Shown here: piece after piece, positions 1 to 10,500 of the stretch
Numbering within the stretch: position 1 is the stretch's first letter
Layout: each line of letters opens with the position of its first letter
Source of the DNA: Mesotaenium endlicherianum
Lineage: Eukaryota; Streptophyta; Zygnematophyceae; Zygnematales; Mesotaeniaceae
Assembly: GCA_009602735.1 (NCBI GenBank)
Contig: WELA01003054.1
Location: forward strand, 484,378-548,377
Direction: 5' to 3'
Length of the DNA: 64,000 bases
Program-made: the position numbers and the translations under genes
The notes under the pieces: model-generated
The model's input: the letters and a program-made list of their open reading frames with translations, nothing else
What the model was told of the DNA's origin: nothing
The model's database searches: none

Positions 1-608
1 CTAAACTTTTTAGTAATATTTAGTATAATGACTCAGCCGGGTACGGTAGGCTGAGTCCACCAGAGGTCAGCTTGCTGACACATTCTTTGACGGTCAGTTG
101 ACTGCCGTACACGGAATCAATGAACTGCCCGTTATGCATCTAAATGTGATATGCTAGACGAGTACGCAGATGACACCCTTGGGTGGATGGCCATTCGAGA
201 TGATGGAAGATGGCTGTGGATTTGGTTAGCCGAGGTCCTACCGACGGGTAGGTGGTTCCATCGCACTTGCCATTGAACAGTAAACTCATTCCATGCACAT
301 AGGCTAGGTAATGCCCTCGAGTTTGGCATTCGGGAACGAGGCTAACTCTTTGTACAACTTACTGAGAGAACATCTGAATCCAAGGCTGCAAGACGTTACA
401 GAAAGTGCTTACTATTCTTGCTTACGTATGAGTTTACTAATTGCATGATTGATGCTCGTAACTTGCATTTGACTTGTGAGTATTACTCTTGCTAGTTGTG
501 TGGTCTTTACTGATTAATAAAATTAACCAAAATACCATGAAGATTACTTGCTGATATAAAGATCTTTTATCAATTGTTAGTCGCCTATTAGTAAATCGAT
601 TCAATTCA
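1..608 (+). repeat. Alpha-family LTR, left end cut by window
   Basis: This stretch aligns along its length with the alpha LTRs (compare 5303-6022). It has the same order of motifs: GACTCAGCCGG, the GTCAGCTTGCTGAC palindrome, and a GATATAAAGATC segment near the end. It ends in CA at 608. No TGGTATCGGAGC primer site follows, so it is a solo LTR or the 3' LTR of an element lying left of the window. It is clearly more diverged than the other alpha LTRs, so it is probably older. Confidence 0.85.
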
Positions 609-1344
609 TCAGTGCAGGATGCACTGGGGTGCGACAGAGGCCAGACAAAGGGGCAATAGCCGCAGCCTAGCAGCTTGTGACACAAAACGTCACATAGCAC
701 TGTGGCAGCAGGTGGTCAACACATATCAAAAAGTAGCTAATATTGGAAGGGCGGATGTGACCAGCCAGACGCAGTTAACAAACAGCAGCATGTACGGGTG
801 AAAGGAAATCAACAACATACAAAAATTCACCTCTAAGAGTTAAAGAAGAAAAGGGGAGGAGGGAGGAACATGGCACCTACTGCGCATGTCAAGAGACAAT
901 CGCAAGTGAAGATTAAAGACTTCAACAAAGAGGGACCACAAATTACTGAACACGTATACGAGCAAGAACATGCAAGAGCAGGTAGGTAAGCAAGGTCAAT
1001 GAAGGAACTTACAAAAATATGGTGGAGCCGAATGATAACAACATGGCAAAAGGCCTGTCATATAGCCCTCAATGCTGGCCTCAAATAGTGTTTGTGTCTG
1101 TTGTTCCAACTGCAAATATGCATACGAAGTTAACGCCAAAAACTTTGGCGAACAGATTTAGCAATTTTTTAGAGTTTACGCTCTTGCTGCCAAAAAATGA
1201 GAAGATGTACTTTAGTATTCCAACCTTGTCGATTGACGCATTGAACCAGCCTGACGGTGGTGGCGTCAACGACTTTGAGCCATTTATGGGCTACACGCAC
1301 GCGTGAAGTAAGGTTTGTACGCTTTGTTCGTGCACACTGACTCA

Positions 1345-1364
1345 GTACGCTTAATTAAGCGTAC
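1345..1364. repeat. 20-bp perfect palindrome
   Basis: GTACGCTTAATTAAGCGTAC reads identically on both strands. It is isolated, with no neighbouring copy in the window. It could be a site for a dimeric protein or the trace of a small inverted duplication. Confidence 0.8.
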
Positions 1365-1440
1365 GAAGAGCGGCTAGTTCCCGAACAGCGTAACTGTGCT
1401 TTGTATTATTGTCGATAAACTCTGCCATTACGGATAGGCA

Positions 1441-1490
1441 TGTGTTGCAAATCCTAGGTATTTGCTGTGTTGCAAATCCTAGGTATTTGC
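1441..1490. repeat. Perfect 25-bp tandem duplication
   Basis: Two identical adjacent 25-bp units occupy 1441-1465 and 1466-1490. Each contains GCAAAT-CCTAGG-T-ATTTGC, itself nearly palindromic around the CCTAGG core. Simple recent slippage or repair duplication is the likely origin. Confidence 0.9.
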
Positions 1491-2397
1491 AAGCATAGGG
1501 AGATCTTTTCAAAGTAAAGAAGTTTGCACTAAATCCCAGTGAACAATAAAACTTGGAAAAAGAACAAATAACGAGCTATGGCTCAAAAGATCTCTAATAG
1601 CACATTGGAAGAATTCTCTTGAAGTAGTCTCTGAAGGATTAAACACCAGATAGCCCAACGGAATGTATGCTCTTTGGCCCAACAACTACCTGCACTAGAT
1701 ATTTTTCTTAAAGCTCATTAATGGTCCAAATGACTTGTCTCTTATAGATTCTAGAAGGTCATATCACAATCTAGGTCACTATGCTTTTTATTTTCAAGGA
1801 GATGTTTTTTCTGCCCAAAAAACTTCAAAAAAAAAAAATATTTCAAAAAACGATCAAGAAAATTGCATACTTTGAGTGACTACCACACCCAATAGACTTG
1901 ATTATAGAGTTTTTGATTTTTGCCAGAGTTGCCTATATGGGTAAGGACTGTACTTATAAAAATTCACAGTTTAACTTCAACATCCTAGGAGTTGTAGCAT
2001 TTGGGAATTGGAGGTCCCATTTGGCCCCTTGCTTTTTGCATGGCCCAACAAGAGAATTATTATCAGCTTCACAAAACACACTCTATCAAGCTCAATACAA
2101 GATCTTTGAATATGAAATTGAAGGATATGGTATGTAAGATAGCACTGTTTTTTAATAATATTTAATTTAAATTAATTAAACAAGAAATACATTAAATAAG
2201 TCATTTCATCATATTTCAGGAGCAAATAGGAGCAATTTTTTATTTTTCATATAAAAAAATGGTCTGAATTTAAGAAGGCAAAACAAAGTTATACTACTGC
2301 TTTATAGACATAGCAAGAAGAAAATAAAATTGTTATAAAAAAGAATAGAAGTCGGGTAAAATCTACGACAAGTGCGCGTTATCGCCTACTTCTGCCC

Positions 2398-4678
2398 TTA
2401 ATCCCTGACCTCCCTCTTATCTCCAACATCAAGGTGGTCTATCTGCCTCTCTGTATGATACCTCTGAAAGCACATAGAGGGACACAAGAATACATTGCAA
2501 GGCTCACACATGAAGTGAACCTTAGGAGCTCTCAAGCCAGATGCACAAAGCCCAAAATTGCCTGTTGTACACACTACGCATCGTTTCCTGTCCTTCACCT
2601 TTGCACGAAAATGCTTGTGAGTCCACCTTGCACCTGCAGCAATTGGGGTTGGGATAGTTTGGGTCACCACCTTGCTAGGGCCTTCATCATGGGGCCTGAA
2701 GTTGCACATGGCATCCATGATCTCCAAGTAGTTGTCAAACCTGTCTTCGTCGGGATGTGCCATCTTGTACAAGATGCACACATTAGCAAGTAAGCCATCA
2801 AAGATTTTTCAGTAGGCCCTATGCCACCACTTTCTATTCACCAACACCCTCTCAATACTATAGTTTCTAGCTAGACACATAGCATCAATTTGATCAACTG
2901 CATCCTTGTACAAGTTATAGTGTCCTACTAACTCTGGAGCTGGCAAAGACACTCTCCCTTTTCCAACACACCTAAGCTGAGTTTTGGGAGCCAGCCCCTT
3001 TGCTGTAGATAAAAATGCACAAGGCCTTTAATCATTCCATACACATGCAACCATAGAGGGGTGCTCATTGTATGCAGCTATTGAGTGGCCTGGATGGTGT
3101 GCATCAGGCTTCATCCACAACATGCCAGCAGGATAGTCCTTCCTATTTGTAACAGCAGTGCCTGTAGCTGCATGTCCCATCTTAGCTAGTAGTGCAAATA
3201 GAGGAGGTGAGGTGAAGCCTCTGTCTACCACTAAATTGAAGAAAGTACTTACGATAGTATACTCACTAAGTCTAGTACAACTTGTGTCTTTTGACCAGGA
3301 AACTTGATTCTGTCGTAGATTATGAATGCATAACAAAAGTCAGTAATGGCATCACAGATTGTGAATACTTTCATGCCATACTTGTATGGCTTAGAAGGGT
3401 TGTACATTTAAATGGGGCATTGTCTTTTCCTGATGGAAATTGTTCTTTCATCTACATATAGATTGAGTCCAGGGCTGTAATACTGTGCAAAAGTTTTGTG
3501 GCAAAGGTCTGTGAAAGGATGCAATTGCCAAAGCTTATACTCTCTAGACTCTCTAGAAAAGCAATCACTGTACTTATTATCCTTCACATGAAAGTATCTT
3601 CTTATATCTTTGAACCTGTTTCTACTCATGAACCTACCAAAACTAGGAAGAGGAAGAGGGCCCTTCACACTCTTCTGCCAGTATTTACTGAGTCTTGGCA
3701 ATGCATGCAGCTCCATAGCCATGCACAGGCCATGGAAAATGTCAATCTTTGTGGTAGTAACAGGCAGTCAACCTTTGGCACCACTCACAGAGGCATACCT
3801 ATTGGTCTCAACAGTTAGGTGCTCAAAGATCCAAATAGGCATGAGCAGACAAAAGACTCCAAATGTAGAGAGAGCTCGAAACCTTCTATCCGAGATGCCA
3901 AATAGCCATGATGATTGCTCTTACTCAATTGCAGCAGCTTCTCATCATAGGAATGTCCAGCAGCTGCTGGCTGCCAGTCCCATACTTCTTCAACTTCTTC
4001 CTCCTGGGCCTCCTCCACTTCCACCATGCTAACAGCAATTGGAACATTGTCATCTTCTACCTCCTCGGATGAGCTGTCTCCAGATTGATCACTGCTCGCA
4101 TCAGAGTCAGAATCTAATGCTACTCCCTTGCCCTTCTCACTCATGCTAGCCTTTTTGGTCTTACTCATAAACTTGCTCCTGAAAGCAGGAGCAATGATGT
4201 TCCTACTTCCAGATGGCCTGCCTCTCCTTCTAGGGCCCTCGGATTCAATAGTTTGACTGTCACCCAAGCTGAGGGGAGTGAGCTCTTCCTCCTCATGCAT
4301 CTCAGTGTCAAGAATAGCTGTTTGAGACTCTCGGAATAAGGCCTTAGAGTCACGCTGAGAATCCGGCTGGGTCTCATCAGAAATCTGCTTGTAAACACCT
4401 ACACTACTCTTCTCAAAGCCCACAGTAAAATCCCTCAAGTTCGTCAAGAGAAAAGACTTCAAATACTTGGGTCTAGTCTTGTCATAAGGGAAGAAAAGAG
4501 TGTAACTATCCTCTTGCCCTTTCTTTTGCTCACACTTCTTCTTCACATTTCCGCCTAAGAAAATGTCCTCACAATCGTCCTTTAAATGGTCATACGCCCA
4601 TGTCCGGCCAAAGAACACGGCCGGTACTAAGATTATGCACCCTAATAAGACGTCGCGAGAGCTGTCGTCGTCAGCCAT
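2398..4678 (-). pseudogene. PiggyBac-type transposase, frameshifted
   Basis: On the minus strand the frame opens at 4678 in a strong eukaryotic start context (CCACCATGG). It runs through an ~285-residue acidic and serine-rich N-terminal region, then breaks into several frames. The pieces keep the order of a PiggyBac (DDE_Tnp_1_7) transposase: FGRFMSRNRFKDIRRYFH and LNLYVDERTISIRKRQ (3722-3408), KFPGQKTQVVLDL, VVDRGFTSPPLFALLAK (about 3330-3030), then RKWWHRAYWKIFDGLLAN just upstream of 2781. The end is the cysteine-rich finger with CVVC, CEPC and CPSMCF-x-RYH (2781-2398). At least three frame breaks make it non-coding now. In life it would cut and paste DNA at TTAA sites. The family identification is strong; the exact end points are less certain. 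Confidence 0.85.
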
Positions 4679-4937
4679 GGTGGAAATACAAGAAGACACA
4701 CAAAGAAGAAGAAGCTATTTCGGGTTGAACAGAGCTACTTTTGTTCAAAGACATTGATTTCTGCTATGTACGAAAAATGACCTCCCATGCACGCAATTTG
4801 TCGGTTGCCTCTCGCAATTTAATGGCAGATACCTTGTGATATAGGCTACCGTTCTAGACTATTTTCATAGAAAACGAATAAATATTGAAGAATTCCGAGC
4901 ATGTGCTAGAGGGCCAAGTAGTTAGGCCAAAAAATGA

Positions 4938-4978
4938 CATATGGGCCATATGCGCCCCTCCGGGCCATCTAGTGTTAA
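4938..4978. repeat. Candidate PiggyBac 5' terminal region with TTAA
   Basis: About 300 bp upstream of the transposase start there is a TTAA at 4975-4978, the target site PiggyBac elements use. Immediately inside it, read on the minus strand, comes CACTAGATGGCCC, a GC-rich stretch, and the hairpin CATATGG-G-CCATATG at 4938-4952. I could not find the matching inverted end left of 2398, so this is a candidate only. Confidence 0.35.
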
Positions 4979-5297
4979 ACTGTGACTTTGCTTACCACTT
5001 GTGAAGTTCTTTAAGTGACTGAAATCCAATTTAAGAGAGGTCGGATTGCTCCTCATAAGAGAGACTTGTGGCCCTAAATATACAAGAAAAAAAAGTGTCA
5101 ACTTCATTAATACCTCTGTTACTTATAACTTGCCAACAAAGACTTATAAAATATGTTAAACTATGGACATCTTTAGAGCTTTAATCTCGGATAACCGGCA
5201 AGTGAGGCGCGGATTGAATGCCAGATCACTTTAAGAGGCCTCTCCTACGTCCACAAATGTGTTCAAAGGTTGTACTAGCACTCAACTAAGTAGCTAA
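4979..5297. other. Spacer, nothing recognised
   Basis: No open frame, repeat or motif that I can support lies between the candidate PiggyBac end and the alpha-1 target site. Confidence 0.5.
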
Positions 5298-5302
5298 GTT
5301 GC

Positions 5303-6022
5303 TGTAATGAATCAGTATATTAGTTGATATAATATTCATTTAAATAATAAATTTAAATAAGTTCAGCCTGCTGAACTTTAGTTAATATCGAGTCTGCTGG
5401 ACTTTATTAAATCATCAGTTTAATGACTCAGCCGGAAGCAGCAGGCTGAAGTCAACTTCGGTCAGCTTGCTGACAAATTCTTTGAAAGTCAGCTGACTTC
5501 CGTAGTCGGTCGCAGCAAACTGCCTAGATATGCATCTAAGTGTGGTGTGCTAGATGAATGGCCAGATGACATCCTTAGGATGGATGGCGATTCGGGATGA
5601 TGGGAGATGGCGGTGGATTTGGTTAACCGAGGTCCTACCAACGTGGTTAACTCCCGGGTAGGCGGTGCCATCGCACTGACCGTTGAACAGTAAACTCATT
5701 CCATGTCCATATGCTAGGCATTGCTCTCGAGTTTGGCATTCGGAAACGAGGCCAACTCTCTTGTACAGCTTACTGAGAGAGATCTGAATCCAAGGCGAGA
5801 AGCCATTGATACGCACTGTCTTCTAACCTTGCTTATGTATGAGTTTACTGATTTGCATTATTGATGCTAGTTTACTCGCATTTGACTTACGAGTATTATT
5901 CACTGCTAGTGTGTTGTCCTTTGCCGTTAAACCAGTTAACGGAAAATACCATAAAGATTACTTGCTGATATAAAGATCTTTATTAATTGTTAATCGCCTA
6001 TTTGGTAAGTCGATTCATTTCA
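5303..6022 (+). repeat. Alpha-1 5' LTR
   Basis: The LTR is 720 bp, starts TGTAATGAATC and ends ATTCATTTCA directly before the primer site. A TATAAAG at 5969-5975 near its 3' end could be a promoter element; if so, the transcribed leader before gag is short. The first 200 bp hold several palindromic CAGC/GCTG motifs (see separate entry). Confidence 0.95.
5361..5497. promoter_or_regulatory. Cluster of CAGC/GCTG palindromes in alpha U3
   Basis: Four symmetric motifs sit within ~140 bp: GTTCAGCCTGCTGAAC (5361-5376), AGTCTGCTGGACT (5391-5403), GTCAGCTTGCTGAC (5461-5474) and the perfect GTCAGCTGAC (5488-5497). The same cluster recurs in the other alpha LTRs. The promoter-proximal setting suggests protein binding sites, but this is inference. 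Confidence 0.5.
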
Positions 6023-6023
6023 G

Positions 6024-6035
6024 TGGTATCGGAGC
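6024..6035 (+). promoter_or_regulatory. Primer binding site, initiator tRNA-Met type
   Basis: TGGTATCGGAGC lies one base after the LTR. The plant initiator Met-tRNA primer site is usually TGGTATCAGAGC, so this matches at 11 of 12 positions. The same variant occurs in the beta and gamma families, suggesting that the host tRNA itself carries the matching base. Confidence 0.9.
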
Positions 6036-6056
6036 TGTTATCACAGTCTTCTTTGT

Positions 6057-7535
6057 ATGGTAAGGACAAGGTCTCAAACTAGCAACTCCCGAGACATGGA
6101 GAACCAGGATAACGAGAATGTCAAAAACCAGGCGGAAAGCCATGTAGCGGGAACCCGTACCTATTCTGAAGCAGTGGCAGATAGTGCAGCTAGAGAGGCT
6201 GCAAATGAGGCACCTGCTATTGCCGCAGTCTCAGCACAGCGAGTTGAGGAGGAGAGAGCCAGATTAGAAGCTGAACAATTAGCAAAGGCCGCTGAAGATA
6301 CAGAAAGGAGGGAAAGACAGCCAGCTGACGAGCGCACTGTTGAAGAACTTATGGCATCAAGGGCCAATGTTCTGAACTCACCTCCTGTTGTACAACTCAG
6401 TGTACCCCTAGGTCAAATACGTGACCGGCTGAATGCGGCAGGAATTGCTGCTGCAGGAGCGAGAGGGACTGTTGAGGACACTACTCAGCGAGTAGAGGCC
6501 AATGCTGCTGCTGCATATGCTAATCTACCACACCAGAGTGTAGACTTGGGAGCATTGTTCGTTTAGATGCAGTCGCAAATGGCGACCATGTATCAGTCCC
6601 AACAGGAGGACAAAAGAATCATAATGTCCCTACTGCGGGACAGAGACCAACTGGGGTCTCAAACCACTAGTGGTGGTGGCCGAGGGCCTAGTAAGCCCAA
6701 GCCGAAACCTCCCCAGGACTATGATCCTGACGGAAACAAAAAATATCACCTGATCAAGTTTCTCGCGGATGTTGAGCAGTGGCTGGAGAACTACCCAGAA
6801 CTGCAAGATTACGAGAAGGTCAGGCACACCGGTGCGCTACTGAAAGGCAGTGCCGCAGACTGGTGGCTTTACTGGAAGGAAGAGCGTAAGGCTCGGCAAC
6901 TCGGTGACCCTACGTGGGTAGAGTTTGTCGAGAAGTTGCATGAGAAGTTTGATGTCATCAACCAGCAGGAGAAAGCTATCTATGCGATGATCTCCCTGAC
7001 ACTGAAGCAGACCACTTCAGTTGCTGAGTTTGCTCAAAAGTTCCAAGAGAACATGATGAAGCAGCCTGATTTGCCAGAACGGTATAGGATAGCATACTTC
7101 AGGTATGGCTTGAAATCCGAGGTCTCTGGTCATTTTGCTGAGAAAAAGTATGAGAAACTGGCTGACTTGATCCAGGATGCTGACGCCTGGGATCAGCAGC
7201 AGTTCAATCACAAGCGCCAGAGTAACGCTTTGGTGTCTAAGATTGTCAAAAAGCCCCACGGTTCCTACAATGCAGTTGAAGGAGACCAGGCTGAGGATAA
7301 TCAGGGTGATGAATATGAGTATGAGTACAATGCTATTCAGTCTAGAGGTAGAGGTGGTCCCTCTCGAGGTGGCTATGGAAGGGGTGGTGGTAGGACTAAG
7401 CCGAGACCAGCCTCAGCAAAATCTACTTGCTACCATTGTCAGCAGAAAGGCCACTACAGAGAACAGTGTCCGGTCAAGCACCTGCCTAAGGTCGAGAGAA
7501 AAGACCAGCCTTTAAAAGACAGCAACAGTCAGTAA
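6057..7535 (+). pseudogene. gag: Alpha-1 gag, one internal stop
   Basis: The frame has 492 codons from ATG at 6057, which lies 34 nt past the LTR, to TAA at 7533-7535. One TAG at 6564-6566 interrupts it; the other alpha copies have CAG there. The N-terminal ~110 residues are charged and Ala/Glu-rich, coiled-coil-like. The central part is a retrotransposon gag (capsid-like) domain with DWWLYWKEE and TTSVAEFAQKFQ. The C terminus has a Gly/Arg-rich stretch (RGRGGPSRGG) and one zinc knuckle, CYHCQQKGHYREQC, from 7428. Gag would form the cytoplasmic particle and bind the RNA. It overlaps pol, which lies in the -1 frame. Confidence 0.9.
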
Positions 7536-7552
7536 TCCAGTCTACTGACTGT
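7511..7552 (+). promoter_or_regulatory. Programmed -1 frameshift signal, gag to pol (alpha-1)
   Basis: The heptamer T TTA AAA (7511-7517) is in the correct gag phase for simultaneous P/A-site slippage. A 7-nt spacer follows, then a perfect 9-bp hairpin, ACAGTCAGT (7525-7533) with ACTGACTGT (7544-7552) around a 10-nt loop. The gag stop overlaps the stem end. After the slip, the pol frame is open straight into protease. Loop bases 7534-7541 (AATCCAGT) are also perfectly complementary to ACTGGATT at 7618-7625, allowing a pseudoknot. The same signal is in alpha-2 and alpha-3. The heptamer, spacing and stem fit the established -1 frameshift model; function is inferred. Confidence 0.8.
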
Positions 7553-10500
7553 GAGGATGCTAGAGATAGTGAGTCGTCACTAGCTGCCCTCGTAGCAGGT
7601 ATTATGGGTCCTGCTGAACTGGATTCACTATGCATGCCTGACAACCAGATAAAGGAGACCATCAGCAATATAGACGTCCAGAGAGTGCACACTCTGGATG
7701 CTCTTGTTCCACCTGATGTCCAACATTTCTTTGCTACGTCAGGAGAACAATGCGAAAGTCAGGAAAAGACAGTCCCCCCTATCCTACTGCATTGCATGAT
7801 TGCAGGTAGGAAGGTGAGGGCATTTGTTGACGGAGGGGCGTCACATACTTTTATCCACAAGGACTTAGTTAAGCGGCTAAGGCTGCCTACTGTCACCCAA
7901 GGGAATAGAAAAATATTCCTTGGAGATGCCTCAAGTATCCCGGGAGGAGTTATAACCAAGCCTATTGAGGTCCAGTTAGGTTCTGGCATTGCAGTTCTAA
8001 CTGAAACGCTTACATTTGAGGTACTCAACACTGGCTTTTATGATCTCGTGCTAGGCAGGTCCTGGCTTAATAGACATCAAGCTGAAGTGTGTTGGAGCAG
8101 AGGTACAGTTAAAGTGAGAGGAGCCAGTGATGGGCAGACTGACTTGGCACCCACCAGTGCTCTTCCTCTTGTCCTGTGTGGATGGCAACTGAAGGAAAAG
8201 AAGAGGCTTCCAGAAGGATGCAAGTTGCTGAATGCAATGGAGTTCGTCAAAAGCTGGAACCAGAAGGAAGACAGAATGTTTTGTCTGCTGCTAAAAGAGG
8301 TACCTCCTCAACCTGAACAAGTGGTTGCGAAAAAGGTAAGCCCTCCGGAGCACCCTATTGCTGCAAAAATTGTTGCTCAGTACACGGATGTATTTGATAT
8401 GCCTCCAGGACTACCCCCTAAACGGGAAGTAGATCATAGGATTGATTTATTACCTGGTAGTCAGCCACCCTGGCAACGCACTTATGGCTTGTCCTATGTG
8501 GAAAGCGAGGAGTTGAAAACACAGATTGCAGAGCTTGAGGAAAATGGTTATATTTCTCCCAGTATATCACCTTACGGCGCACCCATCCTATTTGTTAAGA
8601 AAAAGGACGGCAATATGCGGATGTGTGTGGATTACAGAGCTCTGAACAAAATTACGGTAAAGAACAAGTATGCCTTACCCAGAATCGAGGACTTGCTTGA
8701 TACCCTGTCTGGTGCTAAAGTGTTCAGTAAGATAGATCTCAAGAGTGGTTATCATCAAATCAGAATTCCTGAAGGTGATGAACACAAGACTGCCTTCCGC
8801 ACACGCTATGGACACTATGAGTTCAACGTGATGCCATTTGGACTGACTAATGCTCCTGCTACCTTCATGGGTGCTATGAATGACATTTTCAGACCTTATT
8901 TGGATAAGTTTGTGCAAGTTTTTCTAGATGATATTTTAATTTTCTCTAAAGATGAAGCTCAGCACACTGAACATTTAAAGACTGTCCTGGACTCTCTGAG
9001 GAAGAATCACTTATATGCTAAAATGAGCAAGTGTGATTTCTTTAAGGAAAGTATTGAACTCTTAGGCCACGTTGTAAGTAAAGAGGGCATCAGTGTGGAT
9101 CCTAAGAAAGTCCAGACCATAAGGGACTGGCCAGTACCACAGTCGGTCTCTGAAGTTAGATCCTTCCTCGGGTTGGCTAACTACTATAGGAGATTTATTG
9201 AGAATTATTCCACAAAGGCCAGTAAACTGACTGACCTTACTAAGAAAGACATAGGGTATGTGTGGGGGGAAGAGCAGCAGGCTGCCTTCCAAACCATTAA
9301 AGATGCCCTTTGTTTTGCCCCAGTGCTAGCCGTGTATGACCCCAGCAACCCCGTGCAGGTGGTCACTGATGCCTCTGACTTTGCCATGGGTGCTATTTTG
9401 TTGCAGCTTGCTGACAAGACCACAAAGGATGGTAAGGTACGGCAGGAGTGGCATCCTGTGTTGTACGAGTCTATGAAATTTAATCCAGCAGAGATTAATT
9501 ACTCAGTGCATGATAAGAGCTGCTAGCTATCATTCATGTGCTCAAACAGTGGAGAGCATACTTACATGGTAAGGCCTTTAAGGTGATTACAGATCATCTA
9601 GCTCTGACCCACTTTCAGAAGAAGTCCAAGCTGTCGAGGAGGGAGAACCGCTGGAGCCAGATGCTGGAGCAGTTCCAAGTCCAGATCGACTACAAACCAG
9701 GGAAGTTGAATCCTGCTGATGCACTCTCTAGAAGACCTGACTTGCAAGATACGAACTTTAGTCAGCATGCTGTAGATAAAGTCCTGTGTGCACTCACTTC
9801 ACTACAGGTGAAAAAGTCCTTCCTTGAACAACTTAGGAAAGCCTACCTTTCTGATCCAACATTTGAGCCCAACCCCACTACTGGTGTGTGTTGTGCTACT
9901 GCACTCGGGTATAAGCTGAAGGGAGGGGTCTGGGTGACTGAAACCACATCAGGCAGGCTGAAGCTGGTCATTCCTAATAACTTGGAAATAAGGTCTCTCT
10001 TACTGAGTCAAGCGCATGACAGTCTCCTGGGGCAGGCCAAAACTGTTGGCAAACTGGCAAAACATTATCATTGGGAGGGATTACCCTGGGAGGTCTTGAA
10101 ATATGTCAACACCTGTGACCAGTGTCAGAGAAATAAGTCTCGGCACACACCACCCGGAGGTCTCTTGCAACCACTGTCCATCCCAGCTGGACGCTGGGAA
10201 ACTATATCCATGGACTGGGTGGTCTCACTACCAAGAACTGCCAATGGGCATGATTCCATACCGGTAGTCGTGGATAAATTGACAAAAATGGTCATTTTTA
10301 TCCCCACAACTGTCAAAGTGACTGCACTCGAAACAGCGAGACAGTTCTACAACCATGTAGTATGCCAACATGGGCTCCCTTCTAATATCATCTCAGACAG
10401 AGACTCAAAATTCACCTCTAAGTACTGGAGAGCTTTAATGGGGTTAATGGGAGTCCAACAGCTGCTCAGCACAACAAAGCACCCTCAGACTGATGGCCAG

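Larger units (their letters stand above)
609..2397. other. No gene recognised; AT-rich spacer
   Basis: Short open frames here have no recognisable motif and are not supported as genes. The region holds a 20-bp perfect palindrome and a 25-bp tandem duplication (listed separately) and becomes very AT-rich around 1800-2380. Its right part may contain the 3' terminal region of the PiggyBac element that follows, but I could not find a TTAA-flanked inverted terminal repeat on this side. Confidence 0.5.

Noticed and set aside
1018-1306. 95-codon + frame and its antisense frame
   Set aside because: No domain, no conserved neighbour and no start or splice context. Probably chance.
2138-2397. Left inverted repeat of the PiggyBac element
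   Set aside because: Several TTAA sites exist in this AT-rich stretch, but none is followed by sequence matching CACTAGATGGCCC from the other end.
5550-5816. 88-codon minus-strand frame (starts MRINGFSPWIQ) recurring in every alpha LTR (5550, 13641, 19258, 31021, 41131, 55672)
   Set aside because: It repeats because the LTR repeats. It shows no domain and is broken in other alpha LTRs, so it is not a supported gene.
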